DNA of 64,000 nucleotides from Aplectana chamaeleonis (taxonomy: Eukaryota > Nematoda > Chromadorea > Rhabditida > Cosmocercidae), in contig JAPDOI010001316.1 of the NCBI GenBank assembly GCA_029168955.1, positions 124,001-188,000 on the forward strand. Direction: 5' to 3'. This document shows, piece after piece, positions 1-10,862 of the stretch; position 1 is the stretch's first letter, and each line of letters begins with the position of its first letter. The notes beneath the pieces were generated by a model. It saw only the letters and a program-made list of their open reading frames with translations, did not search any database and was not told where the DNA came from. Made by a program: the position numbers and the translations under genes.

Positions 1-889
1 AGAATCTGAAAATCAATGTGCTCCTTCTAGCGATGTTTTACGAAATTCCATGGACGACCACGGACAAACCACGTCACTCTCAACAAGTTTTTAGGGTATT
101 TAAATAGTGCCGGAAATGTGATATATGTAACCGACTGATACAAATGAAAATTGAGCGTAGAAGTGCTCTGTCGATTCACGGTCACTCTAGAACTACTCAA
201 GCAATCCAGTTCCAGAACGCCGGCCAGTTCATCCACCATTGTCAGCCGGCAGCTAACGGCCAATACACTGGAAATCTACCGCAGCACCGCTCATCAGACT
301 GCTGCATCGTGTCAGCGCACCTGTGTTGGATTGGTACATTCAATAACAGGTGAACTCCTAAACGCTCTGACAAGGGAACTATTTTTAGTCAAAGCGGCCA
401 TTACATGTACATCTTAAGAACCATTTCCAAACCTAAAATCCGCATATAAATATCTCCCGCAGCTGCCTAGAATCAGTATGCAAGAAGAAATGAGCGTTTT
501 CAGATTTCCGCGGTAATGCGACTAGCGCTAGGATGATCGCATAGAAACCGCTGCACTGAGCGCTGGGGAGGCGTGACCTTTCATCTTGAGCAATATTTCC
601 TTCCGTGACCGAGCACGAGAACAGGGGAACGGAACGGAACAGCCCAAAAAGTGCCGGAAATACGGGAATGAAATCCGAAACGGAACAGTTTCGCACAGTC
701 CGGGATGGGACCGTGTGGAACTAGTTATGGCGCGACCTCGACCATGTTTGTGAGCGTGTATGCTGCCTTTGAACAGCAAGAAAATTAGGGCAAAACGCCT
801 ATAACTTCATTCAAAGCTACATGCCCTAGGCAGCTCATGTTAAGATTCCGTATTCGGAATTAGTTCTAGGACTGTACATTCCACTTGAG

Positions 890-964
890 ATAGCCACTTT
901 GTCTGATAGTAGTTTCCTTGTGAGGCAATTGAACTACTATTATGTATGAAGCCGAAGTGGCTAT
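890..964. repeat. imperfect inverted repeat (hairpin)
   Basis: ATAGCCACTT at 890-899 is exactly complementary to AAGTGGCTAT at 955-964. An inner pair, GATAGTAGTT and AACTACTAT, lies between them. The whole could fold into a two-part stem of about 75 bases. Function is unknown; it may be the core of an old MITE. Confidence 0.5.
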
Positions 965-999
965 TGCCCGGAAACATCAGATGGCATGTCGTGTCTAAA

Positions 1000-1065
1000 C
1001 TCACTAGGGAGTGACCAGACCTGGTTTCCAGAACTACGCATATAGCCATGTTTTTCTGATCGACC
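1000..1065 (-). repeat. dispersed repeat fragment, partner at 58819-58884
   Basis: On the minus strand this segment reads as GTCGATCAGAAAAA, then TAGTTCTGGAAACCA, then GTCTGGTCACTCCCT. The same order with a few substitutions occurs on the plus strand at 58819-58884, at roughly 75% identity by eye. It is therefore a copy of an interspersed repeat. It also explains why short open frames at both sites share the residues SGHSLV. Confidence 0.5.
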
Positions 1066-1191
1066 ACCTACCTGGTACTTGTAAAAAGCCTAATATGCTG
1101 CCCGAATACTGAATTTCAAAAAGTTATCTCTTTATAAAAAAATCGGGAATTTTTTTTGTCCAAACTTCTCACCGGGGGTATAATGAGGACC

Positions 1192-1440
1192 GAATATTCG
1201 ACTTCGAATAAATATTCGAATTTTTTCAACAAATTTTCATTCGAACATTCGAATATTTGGAAAGTGTGAATATTCGAACATTATTCGAGTTCGACTATTC
1301 GCAAAAGGTGAATATTCAAATATTATTTGAATTCGACTATTCGGAAAAGGTGAATATTCGATTATTACTCGAATTCGACTATTCGCAAAACGCCAATATT
1401 CGAACGTTATTCGAATTCGACTACTCGAGCTGGTTCAACA
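1192..1440. repeat. 42-bp ATTCG minisatellite
   Basis: AATATTCG recurs at 1269, 1311, 1353 and 1395, giving four 42-bp units. Less regular ATTCGAATATTCG sequence lies upstream from about 1192. The units carry short palindromes such as GAATATTC and GAATTC. Because 42 is a multiple of three, a 66-codon frame stays open at 1257-1457 with a repeating LFEFDYS peptide. I regard that frame as a by-product of the repeat period, not a gene. Confidence 0.85.
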
Positions 1441-1475
1441 GAAATTATGAAAATTAGCTCTAGTATATAAAGAAA

Positions 1476-1570
1476 CCAGTTTCGTCTCACACCGCTTCGC
1501 GGTGTTCAACGAAACTGGAACTCGCGCCGCTTCGCGGCGCTCGCGCATGCACTCACGCCGCTGCGCGGCG
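1476..1570. repeat. three consecutive GC-rich hairpins
   Basis: A compound stem at 1476-1518 has outer arms CCAGTTTCGT and ACGAAACTGG enclosing an inner ACCGCTTCGCGGT hairpin. It is followed by GCGCCGC-TTC-GCGGCGC at 1524-1540 and CGCCGC-TGC-GCGGCG at 1556-1570. All three loops are variants of the same CCGC-TTC/TGC-GCGG core, so the structures look related by duplication. No function can be assigned. Confidence 0.8.
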
Positions 1571-2179
1571 TTCGATTTCCACCCATCATAAAGACCGGGG
1601 CTTTGCTAAAGATCTTTGCAGCTTGGTAGAAGTGAGCGTCTTTTTTCTGATAATCGCTATCAGAGGTGATATTTCGCCATAATCGACCGCCGCAACGGGT
1701 GTTTTGTCAAAATATAAAGTTTTTAAGTAGTGCCTCGGAGTTTCCCTGCTTTCTGACAAACTCTTTCAGGATTGTGCAAAGAAATCAAGCGTAAATGAAA
1801 AGTCTGATCTGTTTGCCTCAAATTCGCCAATCGGCTGCTTTTCTCATTCATATGGAGAGTCATAAATGATATTTGATGCTCAAAATGCACTCCCCTCAGT
1901 ATTTACCCTCTCCTACAAATCACGCAACTTATCTGTGCGATTTCTGTGAAAGCATTTCTTCCAATGCAGGCAGTTTCAAGAAAGTCATCAGATTCCTCAA
2001 GCTGCTACGCGAAAACATTTTGATGTAATACCCACAATCTCACTGATGTTGCGCGCTCGCTCCTGCAGCTTCTGGACCTCTGCCTATCAAAAAGGTTTAC
2101 ACTCAATCCTCTTAAATCTCTGTACTTCTTCAGTAAGTGTGTTCGCAGACTCATTTAATTTCTAGTCATTTCCCGACGT
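1571..2179. other. intergenic-like sequence, nothing recognised
   Basis: No long open frame, hairpin or tandem repeat that I can support. The composition becomes pyrimidine-rich on the plus strand towards 2100, leading into the degenerate minisatellite. Confidence 0.5.
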
Positions 2180-2750
2180 TGTGTGCGCTCCTTTTTAACC
2201 CCTATACAACTTTTCAATTCTAGTAACTTTCCTCAACGATTCGGTTTTCCTTAACCCCTATATACCTTCAAAAAATAGCATGTACACTTCCTTCCAAGCT
2301 CAATACACTCTCCCGAACGTTGTGCGGGCCCCTGCTAAACCCATACACACCTTTTCTACTGGTGTGCGCACACCCCTTTGAACCCCAATTACTTTCATCG
2401 ACTTTTTTAGGCGCTCCTCCTGAATACCTTCCTTAATGGTGTGCGCACACCCCTTCTAATCCCAGTCACCTTCATCGACCGTGTACGCGCTGCTCTTTAA
2501 CCTCGTAACCGTACTCCCTCTAGCGGCACATCGCGCACCTCCTGGACCCCTATTTACTTTCACGAAGCCAAAAGTGCTCCTCCTGTCCCCTTCTCCCTAC
2601 CAACAACACTGCACGCACTTTGTGAACCCCCCCCCCCACCCCTATTCACCTCTGTTCATAGACCACTTACTCACATCCCACGGCACTGTGCGTGCCCCTT
2701 CTGAACCTCTGCTCGTTTTCTACGACTTTCTCCAAATTGTCATAACATTA
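2180..2750. repeat. degenerate ~41-bp minisatellite related to the satellite monomer
   Basis: A motif of the form GTGTGCGC...CCCCTTCTGAACCCC...ATTCACTTTC..CGAC recurs with much divergence. The AACCCC-type landmark falls at about 2337, 2381, 2422, 2458, 2499, 2543, 2582, 2624 and 2700, i.e. roughly every 41 bases, with older units back to about 2180. The same sequence occurs once in each large satellite monomer (for example 3343-3386, GTGTGCGCGCTCTTCC then TGAACCCCATTCACTTTC). The array therefore looks like the source of, or an old relative of, that monomer segment. A run of C near 2631-2640 lies inside it. Confidence 0.7.
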
Positions 2751-2982
2751 TCGTTCTCTACTTTATGACAAAATTCTGGAATTTCTGAGTGTTATTTATT
2801 CACCCGTGCATGCGTGCATACGTACAGATAGTTTCGCAGACACACATTATGGCGAAACATACTCTGCGAGAATGGATATAGGACTGTGCACAGCTATGCG
2901 ACATGGAGGTAGATTTATAAAGTCTAGGATAGTCCACCCAATACCTTCTAATGCGACCTATGCAACAGCTTTAGTGGTAAGA
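2751..2982. other. junction between minisatellite and satellite
   Basis: Transition sequence with no gene. From about 2958 it shows weak similarity to the satellite (TATGCAACAGCTTTAGTGG resembles the TATGCAACGGCTAGGGTGG of the monomer). This suggests a strongly diverged monomer edge before the clean array begins. Confidence 0.4.
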
Positions 2983-5900
2983 CTGATCACCACGCCCATT
3001 ATTATACATGAGGATGAGGATAAGGGTGAGGATTTGCTGAATTCGCGTTCGCTTTCGTTAAAACAGGCCAGACCGTGGCTACTATCTATTTCCAATAACG
3101 CGAACCTGAAGGTAAACCCGAAGCCCCGCCCACTTTCACAAAGTAACTCGTGGTGGTCCCTCAGCTCCATGCACGTTCTAGGCGTCACTTTGATAGCTAG
3201 TGTGGTCCCACCTTGATTTATAACGAAGGTAGCTTGAAGGACTCAATACGCAACAGCTAGGGTGCTCCCACCACGATCAGCCACGAAAATAACTCAAAGG
3301 GCTCAATATGCAACGGCTAGGGTGGTTCCAACACTATCGCAATGGTGTGCGCGCTCTTCCTGAACCCCATTCACTTTCCGCGACTTTCTTTGTGTATTGT
3401 TGAAACAATAAAGCGCTCCGACTGAAGGTGTCAAAATTTGCGGGAAATTTGAACACCGGTCAAACAGACGTCGGTCGGACGTGCCAGACAGTCGGACAGA
3501 CACACCACGCCGCTTATAATATGTAAGGATGAGGATGAGGATAAGGGTGAGGATTTGCTGAATTAGCGTTCGCTTTCGTTAAAACAGGCCAGACCGCGGC
3601 TACCTTTTATTTCCAATAACGCGAACCTTAAGGTAAACCCGAAGCCCCGCCCACTTTCACAAAGTAACTCGTGGTAGTCCCTCAGCTCCATGCACGTTCT
3701 AGGCGTCACTTTGATAGCTAGTGTGGTCCCGCCTCGATTTATAACGAAGGTAGCTTGAAGGACTCAATACGCAATAGCTAGGGTGGTCCCACCACGATCA
3801 GCCACGAAAATAACTCAAAGGACTCAATATGCAACGGCTAGGGTGGTTCCAACACTATCGCAATGGTGTGCGCGCTCTTCCTGAACCCCATTCACTTTCC
3901 GCGACTTTCTTTGTGTATTGTTGAAACAATAACGCGCTCCGACTGAAGGTGTCAAAATTTGCGGGAAATTTGAACACCGGCCAAACAGACGTCGGTCGGA
4001 CGTGCCAGACAGTCGGACAGACACACCACGCCGCTTAAAATATGTAAGGATGAGGATGAGGATAAGGGTGAGGATTTGTTACATTCGCGTTCGCTTTCGT
4101 TAGAACAGGCCAGACCGCGGCTACCTTTTATTTCCAATAACGCGAACCTGAAGGTAAACCCGAAGCCCCGCCCACTTTCACAAAGTAATTCGTGGTAGTC
4201 CCTCAGCTCCATGCACGTTCTAGGCGTCACTTTAATAGCTAGTGTGGTCCCGCCTCGATTTATAACGAAGGTAGCTTGAAGGACTCAATACGCAATAGCT
4301 AGGGTGGTCCCACCACGATCAGCCACGAAAATAACTCAAAGGACTCAATATGCAACGGCTAGGGTGGTTCCAACACTATCGCAATGGTGTGCGCGCTCTT
4401 CCTGGACCCCATTCACTTTCCGCGACTTTCTTTGTGTATTGTTGAAACAATAACGCGCTCCGACTGAAGGTGTCAAAATTTGCGGGAAATTTGAACACCG
4501 GTCAAACAGACGTCGGTCGGACGTGCCAGACAGTCGGACAGACACACCACGCCGCTTAAAATATGTAAGGATGAGGATGAGGATAAGGGTGAGGATTTGT
4601 TACATTCGCGTTCGATTTCGTTAAAACAGGTCAGACCGCGGCCACTTTCTATTTCCAATAACGCGAACCTTACGGCAAACCCGAAGCCCCGCCCACTTTC
4701 ACAAAGTAACTCGTGGTGGTCCCTCAGCTCCATGCACATTCTAGGCGTCACTTTGATAGCTAGTGTGGTCCCACCTCGATTTATAACGAAGGTAGCTTGA
4801 AGGACTCAATACGCAACAGCTATGGTGGTCCCACCACGATCAGCCACGAAAATAACTCAAAGGACTCAATATGCAACGGCTAGGGTGGTTCCAACACTAT
4901 CGCAATGGTGTGCGCGCTCTTCCTGAACCCCACCCACTTTCCGCGACTTTCTTTGTGTATTAATGAAACAATAAAGCGCTCCGACTGAAGGTGTCAAAAT
5001 TTGCGGGAAATTTGAACACCGGTCAAACAGACGTCGGTCGGACGTGCCAGACAGTCGGACAGACACACTACGCCGCTTATAATATGTAAGGATGAGGATG
5101 AGGATAAGGGTGAGGATTTGCTGAATTCGCGTTCACTTTCGTTAAAACAGGTCAGACCGCGGCCACTTTCTATTTCCAATAACGCGAACCTTACGGCAAA
5201 CCCGAAGCCCCGCCCACTTTCACAAAGTAACTCGTGGTGGTCCCTCAGCTCCATGCACATTCTAGGCGTCACTTTGATAGCTAGTGTGGTCCCACCTCGA
5301 TTTATAACGAAGGTAGCTTGAAGGACTCAATACGCAACAGCTATGGTGGTCCCACCACGATCAGCCACGAAAATAACTCAAAGGACTCAATATGCAACGG
5401 CTAGGGTGGTTCCAACACTATCGCAATGGTGTGCGCGCTCTTCCTGAACCCCACTCACTTTCCGCGACTTTCTTTGTGTATTGTTGAAACAATAACGCGC
5501 TCCGACTGAAGGTGTCAAAATTCGCGGGAAATTTGAACACCGGTCAAACAGACGTCGGTCGGACGTGCCAGACAGTCGGACAGACACACCACGCCGCTTA
5601 TAAAATGTAAGGATGAGGATTAGGATAAAGGTGAGGATTCGCTGGATTCGCGTTCGCTTTCGTTAAAACAGGTCAGACCGCGGCCACTTTCTATTTCCAA
5701 TAACGCGAACCTTACGGCAAACCCGAAGCCCCGCCCACTTTCACAAAGTAACTCGTGGTGGTCCCTCAGCTCCATGCACATTCTAGGCGTCATTTTGATA
5801 GCTAGTGTGGTCCCACCTCGATTTATAACGAAGGTAGCTTGAAGGACTCAATACGCAACAGCTATGGTGGTCCCACCACGATCAGCCACGAAAATAACTC

Positions 5901-7380
5901 AAAGGACTGAATATGCAACGGCTAGGGTGGTTCCAACACTATCGCAATGGTGTGCGCGCTCTTCCTAAACCCCACTCACTTTCCGCGACTTTCTTTGTGT
6001 ATTGTTGAAACAATGACGCGCTCCGACTGAAGGTGTCAAAATTCGCGGGAAATTTGAACACCGGTCAAACAGACGTCGGTCGGACGTGCCAGACAGTCGG
6101 ACAGACACACCACGCCGCTTATAATATGTAAGGATGAGGATGAGGATTAGGGTGAGGATTTGCTGAATTCGCGTTCGATTTCGTTAAAACAGGTCAGACC
6201 GCGGCTACTTTCTATTTCCAATAACGCAAACCTTACGGCAAATCCGAAGCCCCGCCCACTTTCACAAAGTAACTCGTGGTGGTCCCTAGGCTCCATGCAC
6301 GTTCTACGCGTCACTTTGATAGCTACTGTGGTCCCACCTCGATTTATAACGAAGGTAGCTTGAAGGACTCAATACACAACAGCTAGGGTGGTTCCACCAC
6401 GATCAGCCCGAAAATAACTCAATATGCAGCACGGCTGGGAATTGGTCCCAACACTATCGCAATGGTGTGCGTGCTCTTCCTGAACCCCAATCACTTTCCG
6501 CGACTTTCTTTGTGTATTGTTGAAACAATAACGCGCTCCGACTGAAGGTGAAACATTTTGCGGGAAATTTGAACACCGGTCAAACAGACGTCGGTCGGAC
6601 GTGCCAGACAGTCGGACAGACACACCACGCCGCTTATAAAATGTAAGGATGAGGATTAGGATAAAGGTGAGGATTCGCTGGATTCGCGTTCGCTTTCGTT
6701 AAAACAGGTCAGACCGCGGCTACTTTCTATTTCCAATGACTCGAACCTTACGGTGAACCCGAAGTCCCGCCCACTTTCAAAAAGTAACTCGTGGTGGTCC
6801 TTCAGCTCCATGCACGTTCTAGGCGTCACTTTGATAGCTAATGTGGTCCCACCTCGATTTATAACGAAGGTAGCTTGAAGGACTCAATACGCAACAGCTA
6901 TGGTGGTCCCACCACGATCAGCCACGAAAATAACTCAAAGGACTCAATATGCAACGGCTAGGGTGGTTTCAACACTATCGCAATGGTGTGCGTGCTCTTC
7001 CTGAACCCCAATCACTTTCCGCGACTTTGTTTGTGTATTGTTGAAACAATAACGCGCTCCGACTGAATGCGTCAAAATTTGCGGGAAATTTGAACGCCGG
7101 TCAAACAGACGTCGGTCGGACGTGCCAGACAGTCGGACAGACACACCACGCCGCTTATAATATGTAAGGATGAGGATGAGGGTAAGGGTGAGGATTTGCT
7201 ACATTCGCGTTCGATTTCGTTAAAACAGGTCAGACCGCGGCCACTTTCTATTTCCAATAACGCGAACCTTACGGCAAACCCGAAGCCCCGCCCACTTTCA
7301 AAAAGTAACTCGTGGTGGTCCTTCAGCTCCATGCACGTTCTAGGCGTCACTTTGATAGCTAATGTGGTCATTTCTCGATT

Positions 7381-7620
7381 TATAAGGAAGGTAGCCAAAA
7401 GGAATAAATATGCAACAGCTAGGGTGGTCCCACAACGATCAATAACGAAGTTACTTCGAAGGACTCAATATGCAACGGCTAGGGTGGTCCCACCTCGATC
7501 AACAACGAAGTTAGCTCGAAGGACTCAATATGCAACGGCTAGGGTGGTCCCACCTCGATCAACAACGAAGTTAGCTCGAAGGACTCAATATGCAACGGCT
7601 AGGGTGGTCCCAACACTATC
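7381..7620. repeat. 60-bp subrepeat expansion inside a monomer
   Basis: Four consecutive copies of an exact 60-bp period are seen (at 7381, 7441, 7501, 7561), each ending in TGCAACRGCTAGGGTGG followed by CCACCTCGATC-type sequence. Ordinary monomers carry about two. The two extra copies account for the 641-bp length of the monomer at 7162-7802. This shows that the monomer itself contains a tandemly repeated internal unit that can still expand. Confidence 0.9.
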
Positions 7621-10605
7621 GCAATGGTGTGCGCGCTCTTCCTGAACCCCACTCACTTTCCGCGACTTTCCTTGTGTTTTGTTGAAACAATAACGCGCTC
7701 CGACTGAAGGTGAAAAATTTTGCGGGAAATTTGAACACCGGTCAAACAGACGTCGGTCGGACGTGCCAGACAGTCGGACAGACACACCACGCCGCTTATA
7801 ATATGTAAGGATGAGGATTAGGATAAGGGCGAGGATTTGCTGGATTCGCGTTTGCTTTCGTTAAAACAGGTCAGACCGCGGCTACTTTCTATTTCCAATG
7901 ACTCGAACCTTACGGCAAACCCGAAGCCCCGCCAACTTTCACAAAGTAACCAGTGGTGCTCCCTCAGCTCCATGCACATTCTAGGCGTCACTTTGATAGC
8001 TAGTGTGGTCCCACCTCGATTTATAACGAAGGTAGCTTGAAGGACTCAATACGCAACAGCTATGGTGGTCCCACCACGATCAGCCACGAAAATAACTCAA
8101 AGGACTCAATATGCAACGGCTAGGGTGGTTTCAACACTATCGCAATGGTGTGCGCGCTCTTCCTGAACCCCACTCACTTTCCGCGACTTTCTTTGTGTAT
8201 TGTTGAAACAATAACGCGCTCCGACTGAAGGTGTCAAAATTTGCGGGAAATTTGAACACCGGTCAAACAGACGTCGGTCGTACGTGTCAGACGGTCGAAC
8301 GGACACATCACGCCGCTTATAATATGTAAGGGTAAGGATGAGGGTAAGGGTGAGGATTTGCTACATTCGCGTTCGATTTCGTTAAAACAGGTCAGACCGC
8401 GGCTACTTTCTATTTCCAATAACGCAAACCTTACGGCAAATCCGAAGCCCCGCCCACTTTCACAAAGTAACTCGTGGTGGTCCCTAGGCTCCATGCACGT
8501 TCTACGCGTCACTTTGATAGCTACTGTGGTCCCACCTCGATTTATAACGAAGGTAGCTTGAAGGACTCAATACGCAACAGCTAGGGTGGTTCCACCACGA
8601 TCAGCCCCGAAAATAACTCAATATGCAACGGCTAGGGTGGTTTCAACACTATCGCAATGGTGTGCGTGCTCTTCCTGAACCCCAATCACTTTCCGCGACT
8701 TTCTTTGTGTATTGTTGAAACAATAACGCGCTCCGACTGAAGGTGTCAAAATTTGCGGGAAATTTGAACACCGGTCAAACAGACGTCGGTCGGACGTGCC
8801 AGACAGTCGGACAGACACACCACGCCGCTTATAATATGTAAGGATGAGGATGAGGATTAGGGTGAGGATTTGCTGAATTCGCGTTCGCTTTCGTTAAAAC
8901 AGGCCAGACCGTGGCTACTATCTATTTCCAATAACGCGAACCTGAAGGTTAACCCGGAGCCCCGCCCACTTTCACAAAGTAAGTCGTGGTGGTCCCTCAG
9001 CTCCATGCACGTTCTAGGCGCCACTTTGATAGCTAGTGTGGTCCCACCTCGATTTATAACGAAGGTAGCTTGAAGAACTTAATACGCAACAGCTAGGGTG
9101 GTCCCACCACGATCAGCCACGAAAATAACTCAAAGGACTCAATATGCAACGGCTAGGGTGGTTCCAACACTATCGCAATGGTGTGCGCGCTCTTCCTGAA
9201 CCCCACCCACTTTCCGCGACTTTCTTTGTGTATTGTTGAAACAATAAAGCGCTCCGACTGAAGGTGTCAAAATTTGCGAGAAATTTGACTACCGGTCAAA
9301 CAGACGTCGGTCGGACGTGCCAGACAGTCGGACAGACACACCACGCCGCTTATAATATGTAAGGATGAGGATGAGGATAAGGGTGAGGATTTGCTGAATT
9401 CGCGTTCGCTTTCGTTAAAACAGGTCAGACCGCGGCCACTTTCTATTTCCAATAACGCGAACCTTCCGGCAAACCCGAAGCCCCGCCCACTTTTACAAAG
9501 TAACTCGTGGTGGTCCCTCAGCTCCATGCACATTCTAGGCGTCACTTTGATAGCTAGTGTGGTCCCACCTCGATTTATAACGAAGGTAGCTTGAAGGACT
9601 CAATACGCAACAGCTATGGTGGTCCCACCACGATCAGCCACGAAAATAACTCAAAGGACTCAATATGCAACGGCTAGGGTGGTTCCAACACTATCGCAAT
9701 GGTGTGCGCGCTCTTCCTGAACCCCACCCACTTTCCGCGACTTTCTTTGTGTATTGTTGAAACAATAACGCGCTCCGACTGAAGGTGTCAAAATTTGCGG
9801 GAAATTTGAACACCGGTCAAACAGACGTCGGTCGGACGTGCCAGACGGTCGGACAGACACACCACGCCGCTTATAATATGTAAGGATGAGGATGAGGATA
9901 AGGGTGAGGATTTGCTGAATTCGCGTTCGCTTTCGATAAAACAGGCCAGAAGGCGGCTACTTTCTATTTCCAATAACGCGAACCTGAAGGTAAACCCGAA
10001 GCCCCGCCCACTTTCACAAAGTAACTCGTGGTGGTCCCTCAGCTCCATGCACGTTCTAGGCGTCACTTTGATAGCTAGTGTGGTCCCACCTCGATTTATA
10101 ACGAAGGTAGCTTGAAGGACTCAATACGCAACAGCTAGGGTGGTCCCACCACGATCAGCCACGAAAATAACTCGAAGGACTCAATATGCAACGGCTAGCG
10201 TGGTCCCAACACTATCGCAATGGTGTGCGCGCTCTTCCTGAACCCCACTCACTTTCCGCGACTTTCCTTGTGTTTTGTTGGAACAATAACGCGCTCCGAC
10301 TGAAGGTGAAACATTTTGCGGTAAATTTGAACACCGGTCAAACAGACGTCGGTTGGACGTGCCAGACAGTCGGACAGACACACCACGCCGCTTATAAAAT
10401 GTAAGGATGAGGATTAGGATAAAGGTGAGGATTCGCTGGATTCGCGTTCGCTTTCGTTAAAACAGGTCAGACCGCGGCTACTTTGTATTTCCAATGACTC
10501 GAACCTTACGGTGAACCCGAAGTCCCGCCCACTTTCAAAAAGTAACTCGTGGTGGTCCTTCAGCTCCATGCACGTTCTAGGCGTCACTTTAATAGCTAGT
10601 GTGGT

Positions 10606-10862
10606 CCCACCTCGATTTATAACGAAGGTAGCTTGAAGGACTTAATACGCAACAGCTAGGGTGGTCCCACCACGATCAGCCACGAAAATAACTCGAAAGG
10701 ACTCAATATGCAGCTAGGGTGGCCGTGGTCACCTCGATTCATTACGAAGGTAGCTCGAAACGGACTCAAATACGCAGCAGCTAGGGTGGTCCCACCGCGA
10801 TCAATAACGAAGTTAGCTCGAAGGACTCAATATGCAACGGCTCATGGAAGGTTGGTCCCAAC
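10606..10862. repeat. second, irregular 60-bp subrepeat expansion
   Basis: The monomer at 10399-11050 is 652 bp long because it carries about two extra subrepeats with several small insertions (for example GCTAGGGTGGCCGTGGTCACC and GGCTCATGGAAGGTTGG). The irregular extra bases could be real decay or local assembly error. The GGAAGGTTGG variant appears only here. Confidence 0.75.

Larger units (their letters stand above)
1..1190. other. left flank, no recognisable gene
   Basis: Unique-looking sequence with only short open frames in conflicting directions and no recognisable protein domain. Two local structures are listed separately: an inverted repeat at 890-964 and a segment at 1000-1065 that recurs inverted near 58.8 kb. 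A GGAAC-rich stretch lies at about 620-690. A short motif with CCGGGGGTATAATGAGG lies at about 1171-1190, just before the ATTCG minisatellite. I see no promoter, splice-site series or terminator that I can defend. Confidence 0.6.

Noticed and set aside
1257..1457. 66-codon frame with LFEFDYS repeats as a repetitive protein
   Set aside because: The frame is an effect of a 42-bp minisatellite whose period is a multiple of three. The DNA words are simple ATTCG palindromes.
3027..3050. Interstitial telomere sequence in the GGATTAGGGTGAGG tract
   Set aside because: Only a single TTAGGG hexamer occurs per monomer, inside a GGATGA tract, and many monomers have ATAAGGG instead. There is no run of telomere repeats.
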